From Myxococcales bacterium (GTDB lineage: Bacteria; Myxococcota_A; Polyangia; Polyangiales; Polyangiaceae), in assembly GCA_016703425.1 (NCBI GenBank), contig JADJCA010000030.1, positions 124,001 to 188,000 on the forward strand: DNA of 64,000 nt. The letters run 5' to 3'. The translations under genes and the position numbers were made by a program. Under the pieces are notes generated by a model, which ran no database searches, was not told the origin of the DNA, and saw only the letters and a program-made list of their open reading frames with translations. This document shows, one piece after another, positions 52,727 to 61,635 of this stretch. Positions within the stretch are counted from its first letter, which is position 1. Each line of letters begins with the position of its first letter.

Positions 52727-54040
52727 TCACGCGAGCTCGCCCAAGACCTTGGCGAGGGCGCGCGTCTCGACGATGTTGTCCTCGATGGAGCAATACGTCC
52801 AACCGCCATAGCGGCCGACGGGGTAAACGCCGCCGGCCGCGAAGATCTGGCCCAGCCGCGCGGTCTCCTTCATCGAAGCGGCAGTGATGTGGACGTAGGC
52901 CGGATCCATCAGCACGTGGTGCTCGGCGACGACCTCGTGGTCGTCGATGAGCCGCTCCCGCTTGAGTCCGGCCAGGACTTCGGCGCGCGCGCCGGCGACA
53001 TCCACGGGGCCGTCTTTGGGACAACCGATCTCGACGTAGAGGCTCATGCGCTCGGTGTCGAAGATGTTGTCGTAGAAACCAACCCGATAGAAGGCGAGGG
53101 ACTTGTCGGGGAAGTACATCCAGTGGACGTCCTTGGGCCCCTTCTTGTTGAAGCCCAAGTTGAAGACGAGCACGCGGTTGTACGTGAAGGCGCTTCGATC
53201 GAAGGCCACGCTCGTCATGGCGGCCAGCCGGTCGAGGGGCGCCGAGCTGACGAGCGTTCGGTAGCGGAGCTCGCGCTTGGTCGTTCGGGCGACGCGGTGC
53301 CTGAGGTCGATGGCCACGAGGGCTTCGCCATAGGCGAGCGCCGTCTCGGGCACGTCCGACAAGATGGCCCTTACGTATTCGATGGCGCCACCGCGCGGGT
53401 AGGTGAAGGTCGAGTTGTAGCTGGCGTTGTCCGACGCCTTCATGTTGCGGACGATGTCCGCGATGTCCGCGTGCGGGAAGAATCGACCCATGGCGTCGAC
53501 GTCGAGGGTCGCAAGGTCGCAGGCGTAGAGCTTCTCGTTGTAGGGAATCAGGAAGCGCTCGGCGATGCCGCGGCCGTAGCGGCGGTAGAGCATGTCCTTG
53601 AAGCTTGCGGCGGATGCCGTTCGCGAGCCCGGGGCCGCGGCGGCCGCGCCCTCGTCACGAAAGTAGAGGTCGTGGAGGCACGCGATGAAGTCCTGCCGCG
53701 GCAGTTGGTGGATGTTCTTCTGGAAGGGGAAGTCGACGTCGTGGTCCTGAAACCGCACGAGCGACTTCTTCTGGACCGTCCGAATTTCTTGCCCCGGCAT
53801 CCGCTCACGGAGCCACGCCTCGATCTCGGGGTGTTTGAAGTGGAAGAAGTGCCCCGAGTAGTCCCAGACGAACCCGTCTTTGACCACGGTCTTGCAGTAG
53901 CCGCCGGGCTCCCTGTCGGCCTCGACGACGAGGAGTGACGGCTCCGCCTTCCCGCGGCGTTGGGCTTCTTGGCGGATGGCGCTGGCGAAGCTCAGACCGC
54001 TGATGCCGGCGCCAATCACGAGGTGGTCTACGGTTTCCAT
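52727..54040 (-). CDS. FAD-dependent flavoprotein, UDP-galactopyranose-mutase-like
   Basis: 437 aa. N-terminal FAD-binding LVIGAGISGLSFA and GGYCKTVVKDGFVWDYSGHFFHF, the latter typical of UDP-galactopyranose mutase and related protoporphyrinogen-oxidase-like enzymes. C-terminal VGRYGGWTYCSIEDNI completes the FAD site. A role in sugar-nucleotide chemistry is supported by the adjacent manA, but amine-oxidase or desaturase functions are possible. Cytoplasmic, with no signal peptide. ATG 54040 starts the Rossmann strand. Confidence 0.78.
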   Translation of the reverse strand: METVDHLVIGAGISGLSFASAIRQEAQRRGKAEPSLLVVEADREPGGYCKTVVKDGFVWDYSGHFFHFKHPEIEAWLRERMPGQEIRTVQKKSLVRFQDHDVDFPFQKNIHQLPRQDFIACLHDLYFRDEGAAAAAPGSRTASAASFKDMLYRRYGRGIAERFLIPYNEKLYACDLATLDVDAMGRFFPHADIADIVRNMKASDNASYNSTFTYPRGGAIEYVRAILSDVPETALAYGEALVAIDLRHRVARTTKRELRYRTLVSSAPLDRLAAMTSVAFDRSAFTYNRVLVFNLGFNKKGPKDVHWMYFPDKSLAFYRVGFYDNIFDTERMSLYVEIGCPKDGPVDVAGARAEVLAGLKRERLIDDHEVVAEHHVLMDPAYVHITAASMKETARLGQIFAAGGVYPVGRYGGWTYCSIEDNIVETRALAKVLGELA

Positions 54041-54217
54041 GGTGCCTTTCCCGACGCTCAGGGGTGACGGAGGATACCCGCCGCAGGCCTTGCGCGCCTA
54101 TGCGAATGCTCTGCAGGGAAAGGAGCACCGCTCGGCGAGGCGTCGCGCGTTCCAACGAAAATCTCGCACCTCCAGCGCGGATCGGCGCGGGTATGGCTCG
54201 TGCTTCAGCGCCGCCAC

Positions 54218-54628
54218 ATGAGCAAGCCCATCCCGCCGATCTCCAAGTACATGACGACCTCGCCCCATACCGTCGGGCTCGAGCAGACGATGGCTCAGGC
54301 GCACAAGATGATGCGCGAGCATCGCATTCGCCATCTGCCGGTGCTGCACGGGGGCAAGCTCGCGGGCATCCTCTCCGATGGCGACCTTCACCTCATCGAG
54401 ACCCTGCGCGACGTCGACCCCGACAAAGTGCTCGTGGAGGACGCCATGACGCAGACGCCGTACTTTGTCTCGCCGGAGACTCCCCTTGATGAGGTCGTCG
54501 CCGAGATGGCGGAGCACAAGTACGGCTGCGCCGTGATCATGCAGAACCAGTCGGTGGTCGGCATCTTCACCACCGTCGACGCCTGTCGGGCCTTCGCGGA
54601 AATGCTCCACACGCGGCTCGCTAAGTAG
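54218..54628 (+). CDS. CBS-domain protein
   Basis: 136 aa, only two CBS motifs (about 8-65 and 73-130): MTTSPHTVGLEQTMAQAHKMM...IRHLPVL, and MTQTPYFVSPETPLDEVVAEM...KYGCAVIM. CBS pairs bind adenosyl ligands (AMP, ATP, SAM) and usually regulate a partner. There is no fused effector. ATG 54218 fits. The methyltransferase gene ends 18 bp away on the other strand. Confidence 0.92.
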   Translation: MSKPIPPISKYMTTSPHTVGLEQTMAQAHKMMREHRIRHLPVLHGGKLAGILSDGDLHLIETLRDVDPDKVLVEDAMTQTPYFVSPETPLDEVVAEMAEHKYGCAVIMQNQSVVGIFTTVDACRAFAEMLHTRLAK

Positions 54629-54645
54629 CGAGACGTAGCCTGGCG

Positions 54646-55236
54646 CTACGACGGCAAGGCGATGGGGGCGCCGATGAAGACGATGCGCGCGAGGTGCGCG
54701 TGCGCCCCACCGTCGCGTGTCTCGTAGCGTGCCGGCTCAACGGATTCGACGAAAAAAGGCCGCGTGAAGGTGGCGCGGAGTTCGGCCTCCGTGACCCGGC
54801 GCGGCCCGCCCCACTCGGGCTCCAGCTCGCTGAAGCACAAGAGGTAGAGCGTTGCGCCGGTGGCCATGACTTCGGCCAGTTCGTTCGCGTAGTCGGCGCG
54901 CGCGTCGTTGCTGAGCGTATGAAAGAACCCGCTGTCGATGACGGCGTCGAAGGTTCCGCCGAGGCTGCTGACGTTGAGCGCGTCGTGCACCGCAAACTGA
55001 GCCGAGAGGCCGCGCGCCGCGCCCTTGCGCATCGCTGCGGCGATGGCCGCGCGGGCCGCGTCGACACCGACCACGGAGCAACCTCGCGACGCCAAGAGCA
55101 GCGTGTTTTCGCCGGTGCCGCAGCCGACGTCGAGGACGCGCCCGCGAATCGCCGAGGCGACTGACGCAATGGCGCCCTGCGGGCGATCGATCTCCCAGGG
55201 CGGCGTGCCTTCGTACATCCGATCGAAAGGGTTCAT
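54646..55236 (-). CDS. SAM-dependent methyltransferase, class I
   Basis: 196 aa. Methyltransferase motif I RVLDVGCGTGENTLLLA (33-49), acidic D after VVGVD, and FDAVIDSGFFH. The start sequence (MNPFDRMYEGTPPWEIDRPQ) matches the thiopurine-S-methyltransferase-like/UbiE-like small family. ATG 55236 fits. Substrate unknown. A divergent lipoprotein gene starts about 85 bp upstream. Confidence 0.9.
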   Translation of the reverse strand: MNPFDRMYEGTPPWEIDRPQGAIASVASAIRGRVLDVGCGTGENTLLLASRGCSVVGVDAARAAIAAAMRKGAARGLSAQFAVHDALNVSSLGGTFDAVIDSGFFHTLSNDARADYANELAEVMATGATLYLLCFSELEPEWGGPRRVTEAELRATFTRPFFVESVEPARYETRDGGAHAHLARIVFIGAPIALPS

Positions 55237-55320
55237 GAGGCGGCCATTGTGCCACGGGATCGCGCCGGTGAGCGGCGGGAGAGGCCGGCCGAGAGGTCGA
55301 CGGTGGCCGCCCATGACGGT

Positions 55321-56232
55321 ATGGTGCTCCACCCGATGTGGCGCTCCTTCCCCCGGCGGTATCGGTGGCCGCTCGACTCCGCGCGCGGCCGGGTTGAGGT
55401 GGGGCTCGCTTGCCTCGCGCTCGGCGGATGCGCTCAGCTTCTCGGCTACGGCGATGAGGTGACCCTCGCGAAGCCCGTCGCCGATGCGGGCCTTCGGCCT
55501 GACGCCCCCGGAGACGCGGGCCCGGGCGTCCCAGCGGACGCGGAGGAAGTTCGGCCCTTCTGCGAACGTTTCGCGAGCCCGCCGGAGTTTTGCTCAAGCT
55601 TCGACGGCCCGAACTACCTGGCCGGGTGGGAGGTCGGCCCTTCGGAGAATGGCGCCCTCGAGCGCGAGACGGCGCAGCCCCTCTCCGCCCCCGCGTCGCT
55701 GCGCGTCGTGGTGCCCGGCACCGGCGTCCCGAACTTGGGTCCCGCCGTTGCGTTCCCCGCGGTCGCGGCTCAGCGCATCGGGATCTCGACCGAGTTCGCC
55801 ATTCGCGTAGACGCGGCGCCGGGCCCCGGCAGCGTTGCCGTGGCGGCGCTCCCCTACTTCACGGCGGTCTCGGGCGCACCGCCGTCCTACCTCTTGCAGT
55901 TCACCCTGGAGGTGCAGCCCGGCGGCGGCGTTGCGTTCGGACTGACGGAGGTCGACACCGCGACCTCCGCGACGCTGGTGCACCCGATCCCCGGCGCCGC
56001 CACCATCGGTGTGTGGTCGCGGGTGAAGGTCGACCTCCAGCTGGCCTCGGCGGCGGCGTCCGCGTCGAACACGTTGCGCGTCTCGGTCAACGACCAAGAG
56101 CGCGTGTCGGGCTCCCTCAGTCTCGCGCCCGGCAGCGGCGTTCCCAACGTCGGGGTCGGGATCAGCTACACCAACGCGCCGACGGCGGCGTGGACGTTAA
56201 CCTACGACGACGTGGCCGTCGATCATCGTTGA
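55321..56232 (+). CDS. Lipoprotein with lectin-like beta-sandwich pattern
   Basis: 303 aa. Signal peptide with Cys in LALGGC. After a Pro/Asp-rich linker the main body (about 90-300) has alternating strands with YLLQFTLEVQPGGGVAFG and WSRVKVDLQL, similar to the concanavalin-like folds of myxobacterial lipoproteins, but no family is sure. ATG 55321 or 55336 start the signal peptide; neither has a clear ribosome-binding site. Confidence 0.6.
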   Translation: MVLHPMWRSFPRRYRWPLDSARGRVEVGLACLALGGCAQLLGYGDEVTLAKPVADAGLRPDAPGDAGPGVPADAEEVRPFCERFASPPEFCSSFDGPNYLAGWEVGPSENGALERETAQPLSAPASLRVVVPGTGVPNLGPAVAFPAVAAQRIGISTEFAIRVDAAPGPGSVAVAALPYFTAVSGAPPSYLLQFTLEVQPGGGVAFGLTEVDTATSATLVHPIPGAATIGVWSRVKVDLQLASAAASASNTLRVSVNDQERVSGSLSLAPGSGVPNVGVGISYTNAPTAAWTLTYDDVAVDHR

Positions 56233-56245
56233 GCGCGTCGCCAAC

Positions 56246-57103
56246 TCAGAACGACGCCGCGACCGACAACGTTCGTCCGCTGAGGCCCACGTTCACGCCG
56301 CGCGGCGTCTTCGGCGACGTCAGGAGCAAGGTCACGCCCACGCCCGCGACGACGGCGCCGCCGAGCGTTGCGAACGTGGAAATGAGCGCCGCCGAGCGAC
56401 CGTCGCGATCGGCGTTGACGGCGGCCTCGGAGCAGCCAGCAGCGCATTCGGCGTCGCGCTCGCTCTTTAGCGACAGGGCTCGTCCGCCGAAGGCGAGGCC
56501 GACGCCTGCCGCGACGACGCCCACGCCTGTGACGACGACGTCTACTGCGACGACGCTCTTCGTCTCTGGCGCCACCGACAAGTTGCGCGACACCGGCGGC
56601 CGGCCGTCGAGCCGGAGCTCCACGACGACTTGCCCCGCGACGACCCGGAGCTCGCCGAGCGACCCGGCGGCTCCTTCTTCGCGACCGTTGACGAACACCA
56701 TGGCGCCGGGCTCGTTGGACCTCACGGTGATCCACGCGAGCTTGGCGCCGATGACGCGCAGGGCTCGCTCGAGCGCCTCCTTGTTTTGGCGGACCCACGG
56801 ATCCTCGGGAGCCTCGAGCGCGGCTTTGAGATCGCGCTCCGACTCGACCCAGAGGGCCAGCGCCTGTTCGGCGAGCGCGAGCTGCGCCCGCGCGCGCGGC
56901 GTTGGCGACAGGGCGAAGGCCTTCCGAAACGCGTCGAGCGCCTCCGCGTCGCGGCCCGCGCGCCGCAATTCCACGCCGCCGCGCAAGAGCGCATCGGCCT
57001 CGGCGGAGTCGGCGGCCCACGCGGTGGAGCCCGTGAGGGTGAGCGCGATGGCCGTGGCGCGGACGAGGCGAGCGCCGGGCCTAGTCGAGGATCGGTACGC
57101 CAT
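56246..57103 (-). CDS. TPR/PEGA-domain exported protein
   Basis: 285 aa. Signal peptide ends TAWAADS. A TPR-like region (about 35-95, AEADALLRGGVELRRAGRDAEALDAFRKAFAL) is followed by a PEGA-like strand module (ITVRSNEPGAMVFVNGREEGAAGSLGELRVVAGQ). Two hydrophobic segments near the C-terminus may be in the membrane. Such proteins accompany Ser/Thr kinases in myxobacteria; here the kinase gene overlaps it by 23 bp. Start at ATG 57103. Confidence 0.75.
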   Translation of the reverse strand: MAYRSSTRPGARLVRATAIALTLTGSTAWAADSAEADALLRGGVELRRAGRDAEALDAFRKAFALSPTPRARAQLALAEQALALWVESERDLKAALEAPEDPWVRQNKEALERALRVIGAKLAWITVRSNEPGAMVFVNGREEGAAGSLGELRVVAGQVVVELRLDGRPPVSRNLSVAPETKSVVAVDVVVTGVGVVAAGVGLAFGGRALSLKSERDAECAAGCSEAAVNADRDGRSAALISTFATLGGAVVAGVGVTLLLTSPKTPRGVNVGLSGRTLSVAASF

Positions 57104-58475
57104 TGCGATCGACCTGTCCTTTCTTGGGCCCAGCCTTGGGCGCCGATGCAGGCCGCGCGACAGGCCGCAAGCGCCGCGCCGGCTGCGGCGGGCCCTCGGT
57201 CGAGGTCGAGGTCGAGGTCGAGGTCGAGGTCGAGGTGACTAGGGTCCTCGCGGACCCGTCGACATGACCGGACTCCGTCCCTTCGGGACTCCGTCCAGTC
57301 ATGTTCGAGGTCGGGGTTGGCGAGGTCGAGGCGGCGGCGGACTGCTCCGGCGCGCGGAACCGTGACGACAACCAAGCCGCGCTGGCGGTCACGCTCACCA
57401 CCAGCACAAGCATGCCGACGGTCCGTTTTCGTGTGTGCGCCGCGCGTTCAGTGTCGCTCGGCTCCCTGGCCGCTCGCGCCGCTTCCGTGGCGGTGGCCGT
57501 CATGGTCGCGTCGGGCGCATCGAGCACTGAGACCGGCGTCGCGGTGGGCGCGGCAGTCGTGGCGATGGCGCGGGGGACGTACGTGCTCCGCGTCAGCTCG
57601 GCACTGGCCTTGCCCGCCGTTGACGCGAACGGTTCGAGCGCGTCGGCGAGCGCGCTCACGTTGGGCATGCGCTCGTCGCGACGCTTCTCGAGGCATCGGA
57701 AGATCACGTCTTCGAGCGCGGCCGGCACCCCCGGCGTTCGATCGCGAAGCGGCCTCGGCGGATCGACGACGATGGACGCGCAGAGCGCCGCGACGGTCTC
57801 GCCCGCAAAGGGCTTGTCGCCACCGAGGAGCATGTAGAGGACGATGCCCAACGACCAAATGTCGGCCCGTTCGTCGACGTTACGGGCATCACGAATTTGT
57901 TCCGGCGAGACGTACGCCGGCGAGCCGATGAGCGCGTCGGTGGCGGTAAGCTCGTGAGCGCTTTGGGAGCGCGACTCGACTTTGGAGACGCCGAAATCGA
58001 GGATCTTGATGACCGGCATCCCGCCCGCGCGGTGAACGAGGAAGAGGTTCTGCGGCTTGAGATCCCGGTGCACGATGCCTGCCGCGTGGGCCGCCGCGAG
58101 TCCCGCGCAAACCTGCAAGATCAAGTCGACGGCGCGCTGCACCGGCAGCGCGCCCCGCTCGCGGAGCAGGGCCCGAAGGTCTTGGCCCTCCAGGTACTCG
58201 AGCACGATGTAGGGCGTCTGCGACGGAAGGAAGCCGAAGTCGAAGACCTGGACGACGTGCTCACTCCGAATCGCCATGGTCGACTGAGCCTCGCGCGTGA
58301 AGCGCGAACGAAGGTCGTCCCGTTCGATGGACTCGTGGAGGAACTTCAGCGCGACAGCGTGCCCCAAGAGCAGGTGCCGCGCGCGGAAGACGCGGCCCAT
58401 GGCGCCCGAGCCGATGAGCGCTTCGAGGCGGTACTTGTCCGCGACGACATCTCCCTCGCGCGGCTCGTTGGACAC
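57081..58475 (-). CDS. Transmembrane Ser/Thr protein kinase
   Basis: 464 aa. Kinase domain at about 14-285: GSGAMGRVFRA, K44, HRDLKPQN (136-143), DFG (160-162), SPAYVSPEQ, with all catalytic residues present. A membrane helix at about 352-370 follows, then a Ser/Thr-rich segment ending in seven Ser-Thr pairs coded by a hexanucleotide repeat, and a basic Pro/Ala tail. Its 3' end overlaps the PEGA/TPR gene by 23 bp, so co-expression is certain. Confidence 0.93.
   Translation of the reverse strand: MSNEPREGDVVADKYRLEALIGSGAMGRVFRARHLLLGHAVALKFLHESIERDDLRSRFTREAQSTMAIRSEHVVQVFDFGFLPSQTPYIVLEYLEGQDLRALLRERGALPVQRAVDLILQVCAGLAAAHAAGIVHRDLKPQNLFLVHRAGGMPVIKILDFGVSKVESRSQSAHELTATDALIGSPAYVSPEQIRDARNVDERADIWSLGIVLYMLLGGDKPFAGETVAALCASIVVDPPRPLRDRTPGVPAALEDVIFRCLEKRRDERMPNVSALADALEPFASTAGKASAELTRSTYVPRAIATTAAPTATPVSVLDAPDATMTATATEAARAAREPSDTERAAHTRKRTVGMLVLVVSVTASAAWLSSRFRAPEQSAAASTSPTPTSNMTGRSPEGTESGHVDGSARTLVTSTSTSTSTSTSTEGPPQPARRLRPVARPASAPKAGPKKGQVDRNGVPILD
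57198..57233 (-). repeat. Hexanucleotide repeat encoding Ser-Thr
   Basis: Six tandem copies of GGTCGA (about 36 nt) lie in the kinase gene and encode alternating Ser/Thr in the extracytoplasmic tail. A hexamer keeps the frame when copy number changes, so the tail length can vary without loss of the protein. Confidence 0.9.
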
Positions 58476-58549
58476 GGCCCGGATGATACACGCCGGGCAA
58501 CGGGCCTGAAAATGCCAGTGCGGGCTCCTGCGACCGGCGGGGGGCCTGC

Positions 58550-59998
58550 CTAGCCTCGCCGGAACGTGGAGAGGTCGAGCTCGTACTGGTCGAGCCAGCG
58601 ACGAATCTGGAACGGCGCTTTTCCGAGGACCCGCGCCACCGCCGCCACGTTGCCGCCGTGCTCCGTGAGCAACCGCACCAGCTCGGCGCGCGGATCCGTC
58701 GGCTCGCCTTGCGGGCCCCGAGCGGGCAGCGGCGGGGCGGCCTTGGCCGACGGAAATACGAATCGAAGGTCCTCGGCTTCAAGCGCTGAGCCGCGCCGCG
58801 TGACGAGCGCGGCGGCGAGGCACGAGCGGAGCTCGCGCACGTTGAGCGGCCACCCGTGGTCGAAGAGTCGATAGGCGGCGTCGACGGAGAGCGACAGCGA
58901 GGGCAGGGCGGCCACGGCCTCCGCGCCGTGTTCACGGCCGAGCGCCGGCAAGAGCGAGCCCAAGAGCAGTCCCAGATCGCACATGCGCTCGCGAAGCGGC
59001 ACGAGGTTGTGCACGAAGCCCGAGAGGCGCGCCAAGAGGTCCTCGCGAAAGGCTCCTCGTTGCACGAGCTGATCAAGCGACCGATGGGTCGCGGCCACGA
59101 TGCGCACGTCGACGGGCACCTGCCTCGTGGTTCCGACGGGCGTCACCACCGCCTCTTCGAGAGCGCGAAGGAACGCGGCTTGCGAGGCGAGCGGCAGGTC
59201 GCCGAGCTCGTCCAAGAAGAGCGTGCCGCCGTCGGCGGCTCGAAAGAAGCCGAGCTCGTCGCGCGTCGCGCCTGAGAAGGCGCCCTTCGCGTGGCCGAAG
59301 AGGTGGCTCTCGACGAGCCCCTGCGGAATGGCGCCGCAGTTGACCGGTACGAAGGCGCCGCTTCGGCCCGAGAGCTCGTGGACCGCCGCCGCTGCCACTT
59401 CCTTTCCTGTCCCCGACTCGCCGAGGAGAATGACGGGCAGCCCCGCCGCGGCCACGCGTGCGAGGACTCGGTGACTCGCCGCGAGCTCAGGGCTCAGCGT
59501 CGCGAGGCGCGGCGCCGTCTGTGGATCGAGGTCGAGGTCCAGCGGTTCGTCCCGATCGATGGGCGCGTCGTCGCGGAACAGAAAGAACGAGTGGCCACAC
59601 TCAATGAGATCGCCGTCTTCGAGGGTCGCCTTCGTCTTGGGCTCCTTGTTGACGAAGGTCCCGTTGCGCGACCCCTCGTCCACGAGCGTCCACGTCTTGA
59701 GCGCACGCTTGATGCGCGCGTGCGACCGCGACACGTGCGCACCGGGGATGCGAATCGTGAGGATGCGGCCGTCGGGGCCTTGTTCGCGTACGGCGCTTCG
59801 GCCCGCGCCGCCGCTCGCTCGCGTGATGACGACCTCGTCGACGCCCTTCAGCGAGTACCGCGCCGCGCCGCCGAGCGGCGCGTCGCACGACATGACGAGA
59901 AAGAGGTGCGGCGCCGTCGCTCCGCCGCTGCCACCGGCGCCTCGCCCGTCCTTCCTATGCGCCGAGGTCGCCGTGGCCTCCGCATCGGAACGCGTCAT
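58550..59998 (-). CDS. FHA-domain sigma-54-dependent transcriptional activator
   Basis: 482 aa. FHA domain at about 55-140 (HVSRSHARI, DEGSRNGTFVN) binds phosphothreonine peptides. The AAA+ activator part has Walker A GESGTGKE (193-200), GAFSGA (239-244, in place of GAFTGA), Walker B GGTLFLDEL (257-265). The C-terminal helix-turn-helix (GGNVAAVARVLGKAPFQIRRWLDQY) binds enhancer DNA. It works with RNA polymerase-sigma54. An adjacent Ser/Thr kinase gene (74 bp downstream on the same strand) could phosphorylate a partner that the FHA domain reads. Confidence 0.93.
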   Translation of the reverse strand: MTRSDAEATATSAHRKDGRGAGGSGGATAPHLFLVMSCDAPLGGAARYSLKGVDEVVITRASGGAGRSAVREQGPDGRILTIRIPGAHVSRSHARIKRALKTWTLVDEGSRNGTFVNKEPKTKATLEDGDLIECGHSFFLFRDDAPIDRDEPLDLDLDPQTAPRLATLSPELAASHRVLARVAAAGLPVILLGESGTGKEVAAAAVHELSGRSGAFVPVNCGAIPQGLVESHLFGHAKGAFSGATRDELGFFRAADGGTLFLDELGDLPLASQAAFLRALEEAVVTPVGTTRQVPVDVRIVAATHRSLDQLVQRGAFREDLLARLSGFVHNLVPLRERMCDLGLLLGSLLPALGREHGAEAVAALPSLSLSVDAAYRLFDHGWPLNVRELRSCLAAALVTRRGSALEAEDLRFVFPSAKAAPPLPARGPQGEPTDPRAELVRLLTEHGGNVAAVARVLGKAPFQIRRWLDQYELDLSTFRRG

Positions 59999-60076
59999 GA
60001 CCTCGAACGATAGCGGAGCCGCGCGCCCGTGCGCAAACGCTGCGTAGCCGGGCTGCCGTCGCCGACGTCGGGCGCG

Positions 60077-61267
60077 CTACGGGCCACACTTGCCCGAGGC
60101 GACGGCCGCCTTCGTTTGCCAAAGCGTGCGCTTCGACGTCTTTTGAATGCTCGCGGCGTGGGTGGTCACCACCTCCGTGGCCCAGCCAGCCTTGAGCGTG
60201 GACGCGTGGAGCCCGTCGGCGACCATGTCGAACGCCGAGCTCGTCCCGTTGCTGCAGTCGCCGTTGAAGTTGTCCCAGGACCACGGGAAGTAGCCGACGC
60301 CGCTCGCGGCGGCGCGCGTAATGAGGTGCTGGTACGGCACGGCCTGGCCGCAGGCGCCGGGACTCACGTTTCCGAATTCGCCGAAGATGAGCGGGAGCTT
60401 CTGCGCCGCCGCGGTGGCGAGGGCCTGGTCGATGCGAGCCGTCTCACCGGCCCCGGAGTCGTAGACGTGCCACGAGAAGACCAGGTTGTGGAGCGGGTCG
60501 GCGGCGATGAGCCCCGGCGCCACGCGAAGGAGCTGCTCCACGTTGCGCCCGTAGCCCGCCGCGTCGATGACGAAGGGTGACCGAACACCGGCCGCGCGGA
60601 GCTTCTGAACGAGCTGCGTGTACGTCGCCGTGAACGTCGCATCGCTCACCGTCTGGCCCGCTTCGTTGGCGAGGTTGACCAAGAGGCGCGACTCGAACTG
60701 CTTGAGCACGCCGACGGTGGAGGCGTCGGTCCAGAAGGCCTCGATCTGCGGCATCTTCGAGAAGTCGCCGGTCGCGTCGTGCAGCTCCCACATGGGAACG
60801 AGCTCGGAATCGATGGCGCGCTGAATCGTCTGCACCGCCTCCGTCGCGGGCTCCGAGGTGAGCCACATGAAGCGGACCGCGTTGGCGCCGGTCTTGGCGA
60901 TCTCCGGAAAGGAGTCGCCTTTGCGATCGGCGAAGACGGCCATCTTGTTGATGCCGCGAAGAACAACCTCTTCGCCGCACGGATCTGTGAGCTTGGCGCC
61001 GCTCGTCGCGTAGGCCGGCGCCGGTGTCTTCGCGCCGCTAGGAGTTGGCGACGGCGTAGGCGACGTCGGCGATGAACCCGCCGCAGGTGGCGCCGCGCCC
61101 AAGCCCCCATCGGTAGAATCGGGCCCCGAGACGCCACCGCCGCGCGCGCCGGGCGCTCCGGTGCTCATCGGATCGCGGGCGCCCGGGTCTGTGCCGAGCC
61201 CTTCGCCGGACACTTCGCACGCGGTCGTCGCGAGCACCGCGAGCATCGCCATTGTCGAACGTTTCAT
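60077..61267 (-). CDS. GH5-like glycoside hydrolase lipoprotein
   Basis: 396 aa. Lipobox TTAC (Cys17) and a Pro/Ser/Gly-rich linker to about 90. The catalytic domain has the two GH5 glutamates: acid/base Glu202 in NLANEAGQ and nucleophile Glu297 in FGEFGN. It also has FMWLTSEP and the aromatic HVYDSG region. GH5 enzymes cut beta-1,4-glucan, mannan or related polysaccharides; here anchored to the outer membrane. Substrate not resolved. ATG 61267 starts the signal peptide. Confidence 0.85.
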   Translation of the reverse strand: MKRSTMAMLAVLATTACEVSGEGLGTDPGARDPMSTGAPGARGGGVSGPDSTDGGLGAAPPAAGSSPTSPTPSPTPSGAKTPAPAYATSGAKLTDPCGEEVVLRGINKMAVFADRKGDSFPEIAKTGANAVRFMWLTSEPATEAVQTIQRAIDSELVPMWELHDATGDFSKMPQIEAFWTDASTVGVLKQFESRLLVNLANEAGQTVSDATFTATYTQLVQKLRAAGVRSPFVIDAAGYGRNVEQLLRVAPGLIAADPLHNLVFSWHVYDSGAGETARIDQALATAAAQKLPLIFGEFGNVSPGACGQAVPYQHLITRAAASGVGYFPWSWDNFNGDCSNGTSSAFDMVADGLHASTLKAGWATEVVTTHAASIQKTSKRTLWQTKAAVASGKCGP

Positions 61268-61635
61268 GAACGGCTCCTTCTCATGGACTGGCTCATGGGT
61301 CTGGCGTCGCCGGCGCTCGGAGCCGAGCGCATGGCTCGTTGGTCATTGCCATCGCCATCGCCGCCAGCGCCAAGCGGGATTCGTGCCGAGGGCGTTGGTT
61401 GCTGAGCGCGCACACCCGGGGCCGGTCAATTGGCGTCAACGCCACGGACCCGCGTTCACGAGGCGAGTCGCGGACCGGTTTCGCGTTTCGAAACTGTGCC
61501 GGCACACTCGCCTCGTCCGTTCCACCGCCACTGGACGAATCCTCCGAGGAGCCGATCCCGCGCGGATAAAACGCCCTGCTGCGTGGCCGCCCGAAGCGCG
61601 ACGGCCCCGGCACTCGCCTTGCTCCTCCACCGCCC
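61268..61635. promoter_or_regulatory. Divergent intergenic region with a 12-bp palindrome
   Basis: This 368-bp stretch between two lipoprotein-type genes holds no credible gene. It contains the perfect 12-mer TGTGCCGGCACA at 61495-61506, about 130 bp upstream of the DUF1592 gene start, a possible operator. Nothing else was found. Confidence 0.35.
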
